Shown one piece after another: positions 8,438-16,404 of a stretch of 45,162 nucleotides of DNA (within the stretch, counting starts at the first letter, position 1; each line of letters starts with the position of its first letter). Origin of the DNA: an uncultured Blautia sp. (GTDB lineage: Bacteria > Bacillota > Clostridia > Lachnospirales > Lachnospiraceae). The position numbers and the translations under genes were made by a program. The stretch lies in NCBI GenBank assembly GCA_900553515.1, contig USDN01000017.1, positions 1 to 45,162 of the forward strand, in the 5' to 3' direction. The notes under the pieces are model-generated. The model had not been told where the DNA came from. It was given only the letters and a program-made list of their open reading frames with translations, and made no database searches.

Positions 8438-8502
8438 AAAAAATCCCGGCATGTTCCAATGGCGTTGAGATGCGTACACTGGAACATCTTCCGGGATTTT
8501 TT
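8438..8502. terminator. bidirectional terminator between BMC genes and arcC
   Basis: A long stem pairs AAATCCCGG plus ATGTTCCA (8441-8458) with TGGAACAT plus CCGGGATTT (8480-8500). A runs precede it and T runs follow it, so it can end transcription on both strands. Confidence 0.85.
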
Positions 8503-8515
8503 ATTTCTGATTTTT

Positions 8516-9460
8516 TTACAGATGAATGGTGGTTCCTGTTTTTCCCTGGATTCCGTCTTTTGCTTTTTCCAGAAGAGTGATCATGGCAGTACGTCCCTTG
8601 CCGGAAGAAGCGAAATCCATGGCTGCCTGAACCTTTGGAAGCATGGAGCCGGCGGCAAAGTGTCCTTCGTCCACATATTTTTTGGCTTCCTCTACTGTAA
8701 GGTCACTGAGCCATTCCTCATTTTCCTTACCAAAGTTAATAGCAACCTTTTCTACTGCAGTCAGGATAATCAGCATATCTGCATCCAGTTCTTTGGCGAG
8801 AAGGCAGCTGGCAAAATCCTTGTCGATCACGGCAGAAGCGCCCTTCAGATGGTCTCCCTGAAGCGTCACAGGGATTCCGCCGCCGCCGCAGCAGATGACG
8901 ATCTTATTAGCGTCTACAAGGCTGTTGATGGCATCCTGTTCTACAATCTCCACAGGTTTGGGAGAAGCTACTACACGACGGTAACCGCGTCCTGCATCTT
9001 CTTTTGTGATGTAACCGTATGCTTTTTCTGCATGTTCCGCCTCTTCTTTTGTCATAAAATGCCCGATCGGCTTACTGGGATCCTGGAAGGCGGGATCTTC
9101 CGGATCTACCCGTACCTGTGTGACAACTGTTACAACAGGGGTGCGAACAAATCCTCTTTTGCGGAGCTCTTCGCGAAGCGCATTCTGAAGATCATATCCG
9201 ATATATGCCTGGCTCATTGCCACGCATACGGACAGGGGGGTATTTGGCTGGCTGGCATCTTCCCGGGAAAGCGCTGCCATAGCGTTGTTGATCATACCTA
9301 CCTGGGGTCCGTTCCCATGAACCACAACTACCTGATGTCCGTCTTCGATCAGGTCGCAGAGCGCCTTTGCTGTTGTTTTTACAGCTGTCATCTGTTCCGG
9401 GAGGGTATTCCCCAATGCATTTCCTCCCAGTGCAATAACGATTCGTTTACGCTTATACAT
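8516..9460 (-). CDS. arcC: carbamate kinase
   Basis: Makes ATP from carbamoyl phosphate and ADP, releasing carbamate (CO2 and ammonia). It has 314 residues, the family length. Motifs include IALGGNALGN at the N terminus, VVHGNGPQVG, and the nucleotide-site DKDFASCLLA. The ATG at 9460 has a CAGGAGG site; an upstream in-frame start does not. Last gene of the ygeX-ygeY-ygeW-arcC unit, separated from ygeW by a terminator-like hairpin. There is no arginine deiminase nearby, and ygeW directly upstream suggests the carbamoyl phosphate comes from ureido-compound breakdown. Confidence 0.93.
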   Translation of the reverse strand: MYKRKRIVIALGGNALGNTLPEQMTAVKTTAKALCDLIEDGHQVVVVHGNGPQVGMINNAMAALSREDASQPNTPLSVCVAMSQAYIGYDLQNALREELRKRGFVRTPVVTVVTQVRVDPEDPAFQDPSKPIGHFMTKEEAEHAEKAYGYITKEDAGRGYRRVVASPKPVEIVEQDAINSLVDANKIVICCGGGGIPVTLQGDHLKGASAVIDKDFASCLLAKELDADMLIILTAVEKVAINFGKENEEWLSDLTVEEAKKYVDEGHFAAGSMLPKVQAAMDFASSGKGRTAMITLLEKAKDGIQGKTGTTIHL

Positions 9461-9483
9461 GTAAAAACCTCCTGAATGATAAG

Positions 9484-9534
9484 AAAAGAGAAGGGCCTTG
9501 CAGAACAATGCTCCACAGGCCCTGTTACTCTTTT
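9484..9534 (-). terminator. intercistronic terminator-like hairpin between ygeW and arcC
   Basis: Two stacked stems occur: 9484-9490 with 9528-9534 (AAAAGAG/CTCTTTT) and 9492-9498 with 9517-9523 (AGGGCCT/AGGCCCT). On the minus strand the hairpin ends in a T-rich stretch. It lies in the 82-base gap inside the operon and could lower arcC transcription or stabilise the upstream mRNA. Confidence 0.55.
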
Positions 9535-9542
9535 AGAAGAAT

Positions 9543-10736
9543 TTATTTAAGGATTCTCGGCGCTGCTTTTACTTCCAGTTTTTTGAGGATATCCTGAGGT
9601 TTCTCAAACTTGGACAGCATAATCATAGCGGCGATTACATATGGTTTAAAGCTTGCTTCTTTATAAAGCGGGATTCTGTAGCGGTCAAATACACTTGCAT
9701 CAACTTCGCCTGTCTCGCAGCTTACGCCTGTGATGTCAGCCGGCAGGCAGTGCAGATAGAGCGCTTTGCCGTCTTTTGTTGTTTTCATAAGCTCTTCGGT
9801 ACAAGCCCAGTCTTTGTGCTGTGCGTTCTGAGCAAGAAGTTCTTTTTCCAGTTTGTCGATTCCGTCGAAATCGCCTTCGCCGTAAAGATCGGTACGTTTT
9901 TCCATAGCTGCGAAAGGAGCCCAGCTCTTCGGATAAACGATATCAGCATCCTTGAATGCTTCTTCCATGCTGTTTGTCTTTGTGAAGGAACCGCCGGTAG
10001 CTTCAGCATTTTTCTTTGCGATCTCTTCGATTTCAGGCATTACGTCATATCCTTCCGGATGAGCAAGGACAACGTCCATACCGAAACGTGTCATAAGACC
10101 GATAACACCCTGAGGAACAGAAAGCGGTTTTCCGTAGGAAGGAGAGTATGCCCATGTCATGGCAAGCTTTTTGCCTTTCAGGTTTTCAACACCGCCGAAT
10201 TCATGGATGATGTGGAGCATATCAGCCATACACTGTGTCGGATGGTCGACATCACACTGAAGGTTTACAAGAGTCGGTCTCTGCTCCAGGATACCGTCGT
10301 TATTTCCCTCTGTTACAGCGTCCATAAACTCTTTCTGATAAGCGTGGCCCTTGCCGATATACATATCGTCACGGATACCGATTACGTCAGCCATGAAGGA
10401 AACCATGTTTGCAGTTTCACGAACAGTCTCGCCGTGAGCGATCTGGGATTTTTTCTCATCCAGATCCTGAACCTCAAGACCAAGAAGGTTACATGCAGAT
10501 GCAAAAGAGAAACGTGTTCTTGTGGAGTTGTCACGGAAGATAGAGATTCCGAGACCGCTCTCAAATACTTTAGTGGAAATGTTATTTTCTCTCATGAAAC
10601 GGAGAGCGTCGGCAACGGTAAATACGGCTTCAAGCTCGTCGTCTGTCTTATCCCACGTCCAGAAGAAATCGTTGTTGTACATTTCCTTGAAGTTAAGACT
10701 GTTCAGTTTGTCGATATAATCCTGTAATGTTTTCAT
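9543..10736 (-). CDS. ygeW: knotted carbamoyltransferase YgeW
   Basis: Transcarbamylase related to ornithine and aspartate carbamoyltransferases, with a trefoil knot. In a catabolic setting it would run phosphorolytically and release carbamoyl phosphate from a ureido substrate for carbamate kinase. The 397 residues match E. coli YgeW. The carbamoyl-phosphate loop STRTR is at 71-75, HPTQ is present, and HCLPAD lies near the C terminus. The N terminus looks like ordinary YgeW, with no extra targeting extension. Ribosome site AAGGAGA. It sits 83 bases behind ygeY. The natural substrate is not shown by sequence; 2,3-diureidopropionate is a candidate from recent work on purine-degrading bacteria, as I recall it. 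Confidence 0.92.
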   Translation of the reverse strand: MKTLQDYIDKLNSLNFKEMYNNDFFWTWDKTDDELEAVFTVADALRFMRENNISTKVFESGLGISIFRDNSTRTRFSFASACNLLGLEVQDLDEKKSQIAHGETVRETANMVSFMADVIGIRDDMYIGKGHAYQKEFMDAVTEGNNDGILEQRPTLVNLQCDVDHPTQCMADMLHIIHEFGGVENLKGKKLAMTWAYSPSYGKPLSVPQGVIGLMTRFGMDVVLAHPEGYDVMPEIEEIAKKNAEATGGSFTKTNSMEEAFKDADIVYPKSWAPFAAMEKRTDLYGEGDFDGIDKLEKELLAQNAQHKDWACTEELMKTTKDGKALYLHCLPADITGVSCETGEVDASVFDRYRIPLYKEASFKPYVIAAMIMLSKFEKPQDILKKLEVKAAPRILK

Positions 10737-10819
10737 GTAAAATCTCCTTATTTATATAGTTTAATTAATATTTATATTTAGATAATACAACTAAATGCGG
10801 GGCTCACTTCTCTGTAAAA

Positions 10820-12130
10820 TTACTTGCAGTAGGAGGCCGGAAGAGCAGCGTAAACAGCAGCGCATCTTACCAGGTCGACCTTCCATGTTTTTTCGTTCGG
10901 AGCATGAGCCTGTGCCTCGGCGCCCGGTCCGAAACCGATGCATGGGATTCCGTTACGTCCCATAATAGAAACACCGTTTGTAGAGAAAGTCCATTTATCT
11001 GTAAGCGGACGGGCCTTTCTCATGGCTTCTGTCTCAGCGTTTCCAAGTCTTGCCTCACCGTAAAGATTTTTATAAGCGTCCTCAAGCGCTTTTGTTACCT
11101 TGTGATCCTTCGGGATCGCCCATGTGGGGAAGTAGCACTCGATCTCATATACGCAGCCGGTGTAGGAAGGACGGTCATAGTTGTACATGGAAACAACAAC
11201 GTCATCGCCGTATTTCTTAACGCTTGGCAGAGCGCGGATCTCGTCCAGACAGCTTTCCCATGTTTCGCCAAAGGTCATACGTCTGTCAAGAGATACTGCA
11301 CAGGAGTCTGCAACTGCACAGCGGCTTGGAGAGGTGTAGAAGATCTGGGAGCAGGTAACAGTACCGCGTCCAAGGAATCTTGCCTCTTCCCAGTCCGGAT
11401 TATATTTCGGATTCAGCATTTTTACAAGACCTTTGATCTCTGTTTCATCAGCGTCGTCATTTTCGTTAAGAGCACGGACATCCTGAAGGATATCAGCCAT
11501 TTTGTAGATTGCGTTATCACCGCGTTCCGGAGCAGAACCATGGCAGGAAACGCCTTTGACGTCAATGCGGATCTCCATACGTCCGCGCTGTCCTCTGTAA
11601 ATACCGCCGTCAGTTGGTTCTGTGGAAACAACGAATTCCGGGCGGACCTTGTCTTCGTTTATGATGTACTGCCAGCACAGACCGTCGCAGTCTTCTTCCT
11701 GAACAGTCCCCACAACCATGATCTTGCAGCCTTCCGGGATCAGATCCAGGTCTTTCATGATCCTTGCGCCGTAAACAGCAGATACAAGTCCGCCGCACTG
11801 GTCGGATACACCGCGTCCGCCGATTTCTTCGTCTGTTTCATATCCTTCGTACGGATCGAATGTCCAGTTTTCGATGTTTCCGATACCTACTGTGTCAATA
11901 TGTGCATCGTAAGCAATGATCTTATCGCCGGTACCCATGTATCCGATCACGTTGCCCTGAGGATCGATTACAACCTCGTCAAAGTCCAGTTTTTTCATCT
12001 CGGCAGCAATAGTCTCAATGTGGGCTTTTTCATCGCAGCTTTCTCCCGGATTTTTTACGATGGCTCTTAAAAATCTGGTCATATCCTCCAGATAATTCTG
12101 AGCAGCTTCGTTAATTTTTGCATAGTCCAT
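10820..12130 (-). CDS. ygeY: YgeY family selenium metabolism-linked hydrolase (M20 peptidase family)
   Basis: A metal-dependent amidohydrolase of the M20/ArgE/DapE family, 436 residues, cytoplasmic. The metal motifs are visible: AYDAHIDTVG (His and Asp), QEEDCDG (tandem Glu), STEPTDG, and a C-terminal HAPNEKT. The YgeY subfamily co-occurs with selenium-dependent molybdenum hydroxylases, which fits yqeB/yqeC in this window. It probably removes a carbamoyl or related amide group from a purine-derived open-chain intermediate; this role is inferred from its position between ygeX and ygeW. Start chosen for the GGGAGG site. Confidence 0.9.
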   Translation of the reverse strand: MDYAKINEAAQNYLEDMTRFLRAIVKNPGESCDEKAHIETIAAEMKKLDFDEVVIDPQGNVIGYMGTGDKIIAYDAHIDTVGIGNIENWTFDPYEGYETDEEIGGRGVSDQCGGLVSAVYGARIMKDLDLIPEGCKIMVVGTVQEEDCDGLCWQYIINEDKVRPEFVVSTEPTDGGIYRGQRGRMEIRIDVKGVSCHGSAPERGDNAIYKMADILQDVRALNENDDADETEIKGLVKMLNPKYNPDWEEARFLGRGTVTCSQIFYTSPSRCAVADSCAVSLDRRMTFGETWESCLDEIRALPSVKKYGDDVVVSMYNYDRPSYTGCVYEIECYFPTWAIPKDHKVTKALEDAYKNLYGEARLGNAETEAMRKARPLTDKWTFSTNGVSIMGRNGIPCIGFGPGAEAQAHAPNEKTWKVDLVRCAAVYAALPASYCK

Positions 12131-12215
12131 TGTAAATACCTCCCATAATAAATTGATGAATTAGTAAGTTTTTTCTTTATGATCGTTCTGCAGGACAGAA
12201 AAGAATATCCGGCAG

Positions 12216-13445
12216 TTATTTGCTTAAGGATTCGTCTGTTCCGTAAAGACCGTCCCATACGATTTCACGATAGCGGACAGGATCTGTATCACCCTCTGTA
12301 GAGATCACAAGAACATTGGAGTTTTCGTCCAGCTTCAGCGCTTCTTTAAGATCAGCTGCATCTGCATCATGAAGAGCAGTATAGCAAAGTCCAAGAGGAA
12401 CGGAGCCGGATTCGCCGGAAACAATATGCGGATCGTTTTCAAGAGGATTTGCATAAATTCTGGTTGCTTTTGCGCTCATCCAGTCCGGACAGGATGCAAA
12501 CACGGTTACATGATTTCGTAAAATATCCCATCCGATAGTATTTCCTTCCCCGCAGGCAAGACCAGCCATAATGGTCTGAAGATCTCCTGTAACATTGACA
12601 AGATCTCCTGTTTTTTCCATAGCAGAGCGGTAGAGACAATCTGCAGCGCCTGCTTCACATACCACCATAACCGGAGGATTTTCTTTGTATTTATTGGCGA
12701 AGTAGCCGACAACCGCGCCTGCCAGAGAGCCAACGCCTGCCTGTACAAACACATGAGTAGGACGGTCGACGCCCTGTTCCTTCAGCTGCTGATCAGCTTC
12801 TCTTACCATGGTGCCGTATCCCTGCATAATCCAGGAGGGAATTTCTTCATAACCTTCCCATGCAGTGTCCTGAACAATGATACCGTGTTCTGTTTTGGCA
12901 GCTTCTGCGGCAGCCATTCTTACACAGTCGTCATAGTTGCATTCTTCTATGGTAACAGTAGCGCCTTCTTTGGCGATGTTGTCAAATCTTGTTTTTGTGG
13001 TTCCCTTCGGCATTCTTACAACCGCTTTCTGACCAAGACGGTTGGCAGCCCATGCAACGCCCCGTCCGTGGTTTCCGTCTGTAGCGGTAAAGAAAGTAGC
13101 CTGACCAAATTCTTCTCTTAATTTTTCGGAAGAAAGAACGTTGAAGGGAAGCTCGCTGATATCACGTCCAAGTTCTTTAGCTATGTAACGTCCCATTGCA
13201 TAAGAACCGCCCAGAACCTTAAATGCATTAAGTCCGAAACGATAAGATTCATCTTTACAGAAAATATTTTTTACTCCAAGGTAGGAAGCAAGAGCAGAAA
13301 GTTTCTGAAGCGGAGTTACGGTATACTGTGGGAAGCTTTTGTGAAACTCATTTGCTTTTGCTACATTTTCCTCGGACATAAGATCCAGGAATCTGTCATC
13401 AGATTTCGGTACCTGATTAACAGTCCATTTTAATCCTTCCGTCAT
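12216..13445 (-). CDS. ygeX: diaminopropionate ammonia-lyase
   Basis: PLP enzyme (fold type II) that converts 2,3-diaminopropionate to pyruvate and two ammonia. It has 409 residues, close to E. coli DpaL/YgeX. The PLP lysine is K76 in FGLNAFKVLGGSYA. The ATDGNHGRG motif carries the asparagine/aspartate region that binds the cofactor and acts in catalysis, and a glycine-rich phosphate loop is present (AGVGSLAGAVVG). First gene of the operon, with its own promoter and a perfect palindrome between promoter and start. In this context it would be the last step, yielding pyruvate for energy. A threonine-dehydratase-like function is unlikely given the close match to the DpaL pattern. Confidence 0.93.
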   Translation of the reverse strand: MTEGLKWTVNQVPKSDDRFLDLMSEENVAKANEFHKSFPQYTVTPLQKLSALASYLGVKNIFCKDESYRFGLNAFKVLGGSYAMGRYIAKELGRDISELPFNVLSSEKLREEFGQATFFTATDGNHGRGVAWAANRLGQKAVVRMPKGTTKTRFDNIAKEGATVTIEECNYDDCVRMAAAEAAKTEHGIIVQDTAWEGYEEIPSWIMQGYGTMVREADQQLKEQGVDRPTHVFVQAGVGSLAGAVVGYFANKYKENPPVMVVCEAGAADCLYRSAMEKTGDLVNVTGDLQTIMAGLACGEGNTIGWDILRNHVTVFASCPDWMSAKATRIYANPLENDPHIVSGESGSVPLGLCYTALHDADAADLKEALKLDENSNVLVISTEGDTDPVRYREIVWDGLYGTDESLSK

Positions 13446-13468
13446 TTGAAAAACCCTCCTTAAAAATT

Positions 13469-13486
13469 TTAATTAGTGCTAATTAA
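13469..13486. promoter_or_regulatory. perfect palindrome, candidate operator of the ygeX operon
   Basis: TTAATTAG and CTAATTAA flank a 2-base centre, an 8-2-8 perfect inverted repeat. It lies just downstream of the ygeX -10 box and before the ribosome site, a classic repressor position. Close half-sites occur upstream of xdhA (31-41) and cyuA (22326-22335). Confidence 0.5.
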
Positions 13487-13505
13487 TTTCCATTCGCTTA
13501 TGTCT

Positions 13506-13533
13506 ATCATATCATATTTACAGGATTTTGCAA
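13506..13533 (-). promoter_or_regulatory. promoter of the ygeX-ygeY-ygeW-arcC operon
   Basis: On the minus strand, TTGCAA (13533-13528) and TATGAT (13511-13506) have a 16-base spacer. A second overlapping TATGAT lies five bases further upstream. The inferred start site is just upstream of the palindrome. Confidence 0.5.
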
Positions 13534-13580
13534 TAGGAAATACAAAAATATTTAGGTTTTTCAAAAAAAATTTAGCAACC

Positions 13581-13609
13581 TTGAAGAGACTGTACTGCTA
13601 TGTTAAAAT
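13581..13609 (+). promoter_or_regulatory. promoter of the DUF1015 gene
   Basis: TTGAAG (13581-13586) and TAAAAT (13604-13609) are separated by 17 bases, divergent from the ygeX promoter in the same 207-base intergenic region. Confidence 0.55.
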
Positions 13610-13652
13610 GGAAACAAATTAAGGGTATAAAAAAGGAGGAAAAGAAAACAGC

Positions 13653-14897
13653 ATGGCAGTTTTTCGGGCGTTTCGGGCATTGCGTCCCACTACAGAAAAA
13701 GCAGCAGAAGTAGCGGCTCTTCCCTATGATGTGGTTGGCAGGGAAGAAGCTCGTCTGATTGGAGAAAAGAACCCGGATTCGTTTCTTCATGTGGATCGTG
13801 CAGAGATGGATCTTCCGGAGGAAACAGATCTTTATGATGGATGTGTATATGAAAAAGCGGCAGAGAATCTGAAGGGTATGGAAGAGAAGGGAATCCTCAT
13901 CCAGGATGAAACTCCCTGTTATTATATTTACGAGCTTACCAGAAAAGGAAAAATACAGACAGGTATTGCAGGCTGCTGTTCCATTGATGAATATATGGAA
14001 GGAACGATAAAAAGACATGAGCTTACCAGAGAGGATAAGGAGCAGGACCGTATCCGGCATGTGGATGTGTGTGATGCAAATACAGGTCCTATTTTTCTTG
14101 CGTGCAGGTATTCGGACAGGCTTCTTGACCTGGTCGGGACATGGAAAGAGGAGTACAGCCCGGTATATGATTTTACGGCGGAAGATGAGATCGGGCATCG
14201 TGTATGGGTGATCGATGAAAAAGATCAGTGTGAAATGATAAAAAAGGAATTTCAGGAGATTCCTTCTCTTTATATTGCGGACGGTCATCATCGTGCAGCA
14301 TCTGCAGTAAAGGTAGGGCAGAAAAGAAGAGCGGAGAACCCCGGTTATACAGGAGAGGAAGAATTTAATTATTTTCTGTCTGTAGTATTCCCGGCAGAGC
14401 AGCTGACTATTCTTGCCTATAACCGTGTGGTGAAGGATCTGAACGGCATTGCAGAAAAAGCATTTATCGGCAGTCTGAAATTTAATTATGAACTTATGAT
14501 CATGCCGGGCTTTCCCTGTAAACCGGTGGAAAAACACTGTATGGGAATGTATGTAGGCGGCGAGTGGTACCATCTGAAGGCCTGGGAAGATATTTATAAA
14601 GATCTGGATGTTGTAGAGCAGCTGGATGTATCTCTTCTTCAGGAAAAGGTTCTGGATCCGGTTTTGGGGATCAAAGATCCGAGAACAGATGAACGGATCC
14701 GGTTTGTGGGAGGAAATCATAAGCTGAAAGAACTTCAGAACATGGCAGATGAAACAGGTGGTGCAGCTTTTGTTATGTATCCTACTTCTATGGAAGATCT
14801 GATGCAGATCGCGGATGAGGGTAAACTTATGCCTCCAAAATCCACATGGTTTGAGCCAAAGCTGAGAAGCGGGCTTTTTATTCATAAGTTAAGCTGA
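13653..14897 (+). CDS. DUF1015 family protein
   Basis: A 414-residue soluble protein of unknown function. Family hallmarks are the N-terminal FRAFRALRPTTEKAAEVAAL followed by LPYDVV, and the conserved YIADGHHRAASA in the middle. The latter resembles a catalytic or metal-binding loop. DUF1015 proteins are widespread in anaerobes and often sit near amino acid metabolism genes. Here the gene is divergent from ygeX and shares its regulatory region, which may link it to the diaminopropionate pathway. No signal peptide or membrane segment is visible. Start chosen for AAGGAGG, although the spacing of about 12 bases is a little long. Confidence 0.85.
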   Translation: MAVFRAFRALRPTTEKAAEVAALPYDVVGREEARLIGEKNPDSFLHVDRAEMDLPEETDLYDGCVYEKAAENLKGMEEKGILIQDETPCYYIYELTRKGKIQTGIAGCCSIDEYMEGTIKRHELTREDKEQDRIRHVDVCDANTGPIFLACRYSDRLLDLVGTWKEEYSPVYDFTAEDEIGHRVWVIDEKDQCEMIKKEFQEIPSLYIADGHHRAASAVKVGQKRRAENPGYTGEEEFNYFLSVVFPAEQLTILAYNRVVKDLNGIAEKAFIGSLKFNYELMIMPGFPCKPVEKHCMGMYVGGEWYHLKAWEDIYKDLDVVEQLDVSLLQEKVLDPVLGIKDPRTDERIRFVGGNHKLKELQNMADETGGAAFVMYPTSMEDLMQIADEGKLMPPKSTWFEPKLRSGLFIHKLS

Positions 14898-14985
14898 TAT
14901 GAAGTATAATTAACAAATGACAATAATTGTATAAATTTACACAAAAATTAAGACAACTCCTGTTGCGATTTGCATATTTTTACAA

Positions 14986-15013
14986 TTGATTTTTGGATTT
15001 CATATGCTATAAT
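14986..15013 (+). promoter_or_regulatory. promoter of the permease gene
   Basis: TTGATT (14986-14991) and a perfect TATAAT (15008-15013) are 16 bases apart, in the 150-base gap after the DUF1015 gene. Confidence 0.6.
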
Positions 15014-15048
15014 TCCGATATCAAAAATCTTAGATGGGGGTGTTGATA

Positions 15049-16389
15049 TTGGAACTGTTGCTATGTATTCCATTTGCAGGTCTGCTGCTGTGTATTGCTG
15101 TGATGCCGTTGCTTAAGGGCGAATGGTGGGAAGCTCATCAGCCGCTGGTTGTGGGATTTTGGATCTTGATGATGATCGTGCCGTTTGCTTTTGTCTATGG
15201 GCCTCACAGAGCTGCAGAAACAGTACTGGAATGTACAGTTAATGATTATCTTACATTTATTATTCTTCTGTTCGGACTTTTTTGTGTGTCCGGCAATATA
15301 ACAATGGAAGGAGATTTTGCCGGTTCACCAAGGATCAACGTAGGTCTGCTTGCACTGGGAACTCTTCTTGCAAGCTGTATTGGAACCACAGGAGCCAGTA
15401 TGCTGATGGTTCGTCCGGTGATCAAAATGAATTCCTGGAGAAAGAGAAAAAGCCATATTATGGTATTCTTTATTTTTATGGTATCCAATATGGGAGGCTG
15501 TCTCACGCCTATTGGAGATCCGCCGCTTCTTATGGGGTTCATGCGTGGGGTACCGTTTTTCTGGAGCATGCATCTGCTTCCGGTTCTGCTCTTTAATATG
15601 GTGATCCTTTTGTTTGTTTTTTATCATCTTGACAAATGGGCCTACAGAAAGGATATTGCCCGGGGAAGAAAACCGGATATCAGCAAACCGGGTACAGAAT
15701 TCCGTATTGATGGACTGCATAATATTGTTTTTCTGGTCATGATCGTAGCTGCGGTGATCTTAAGCGGCGTTCTTCCGGGAATGCCGGCATTTCAGGATGC
15801 AGCAGGTAATGTAAAAGGAATCCGTATTTTTGGTGAAGTTACACTGACTTTTCCGGCTCTGATCGAGATCGCACTGATCCTTCTTGCTGCATGGCTTTCT
15901 TTTAAGACTACAAAAAGTGAGATCAGAAGGAGAAATCATTTTACCTGGGGAGCCATTAAAGAGGTAGCAGTTTTGTTTGTTGGTATTTTTATCACCATGC
16001 AGCCGGCGCTGATGCTTCTGAAAGCAGTTGGACCAAATCTGGGTGTTACAGAGCCATTCCAGATGTTTTGGGCTACAGGAGCGCTGTCCAGTTTTCTGGA
16101 TAATACCCCTACCTATCTGGTGTTTTTGACAACTGCAGGAACTTTGGGATTTAGTCATGGAATTGCTACTTCTCTGGGGACTGTTCCGGTAAAAGTGCTT
16201 TCTGCAATCTCCTGCGGAGCTGTATTTATGGGAGCCAATACCTATATTGGAAATGCACCGAACTTTATGGTAAAATCTATTTCCGATGAAAATGGTGTGA
16301 ATATGCCGTCATTTTTTGGCTACATGCTCTGGTCTTTAGTGTTCCTTGTACCTGTATTTGTAATTGATATGCTGGTATTCTTTATATAA
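15049..16389 (+). CDS. ion-transporter-superfamily permease (sodium:proton antiporter / CitMHS-like)
   Basis: Integral membrane protein of about 446 residues and roughly 12 helices, of the NhaD/CitMHS/ArsB-like ion transporter superfamily. Paired re-entrant signatures are visible: GTTGASMLMVRP and NMGGCLTPIGDPP in the first half, FLDNTPTYLVF and FMGANTYIGNAPN in the second. It could exchange cations or import an organic anion. The start is ambiguous: a G-run at 15036-15040 fits a TTG at 15049, whereas the ATG at 15034 overlaps that site and lacks one of its own. The kinase-like gene follows 15 bases later. As no dedicated purine permease is in the window, this is a candidate carrier for the island; that is inference. 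Confidence 0.8.
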   Translation: MELLLCIPFAGLLLCIAVMPLLKGEWWEAHQPLVVGFWILMMIVPFAFVYGPHRAAETVLECTVNDYLTFIILLFGLFCVSGNITMEGDFAGSPRINVGLLALGTLLASCIGTTGASMLMVRPVIKMNSWRKRKSHIMVFFIFMVSNMGGCLTPIGDPPLLMGFMRGVPFFWSMHLLPVLLFNMVILLFVFYHLDKWAYRKDIARGRKPDISKPGTEFRIDGLHNIVFLVMIVAAVILSGVLPGMPAFQDAAGNVKGIRIFGEVTLTFPALIEIALILLAAWLSFKTTKSEIRRRNHFTWGAIKEVAVLFVGIFITMQPALMLLKAVGPNLGVTEPFQMFWATGALSSFLDNTPTYLVFLTTAGTLGFSHGIATSLGTVPVKVLSAISCGAVFMGANTYIGNAPNFMVKSISDENGVNMPSFFGYMLWSLVFLVPVFVIDMLVFFI

Positions 16390-16404
16390 GGGGGGCAGAC
16401 AGAT

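Noticed and set aside
8516..13445. BMC encapsulation peptides on YgeX, YgeY, YgeW or ArcC
   Set aside because: The N and C termini look like ordinary family ends, and no added amphipathic helix with a linker is visible.
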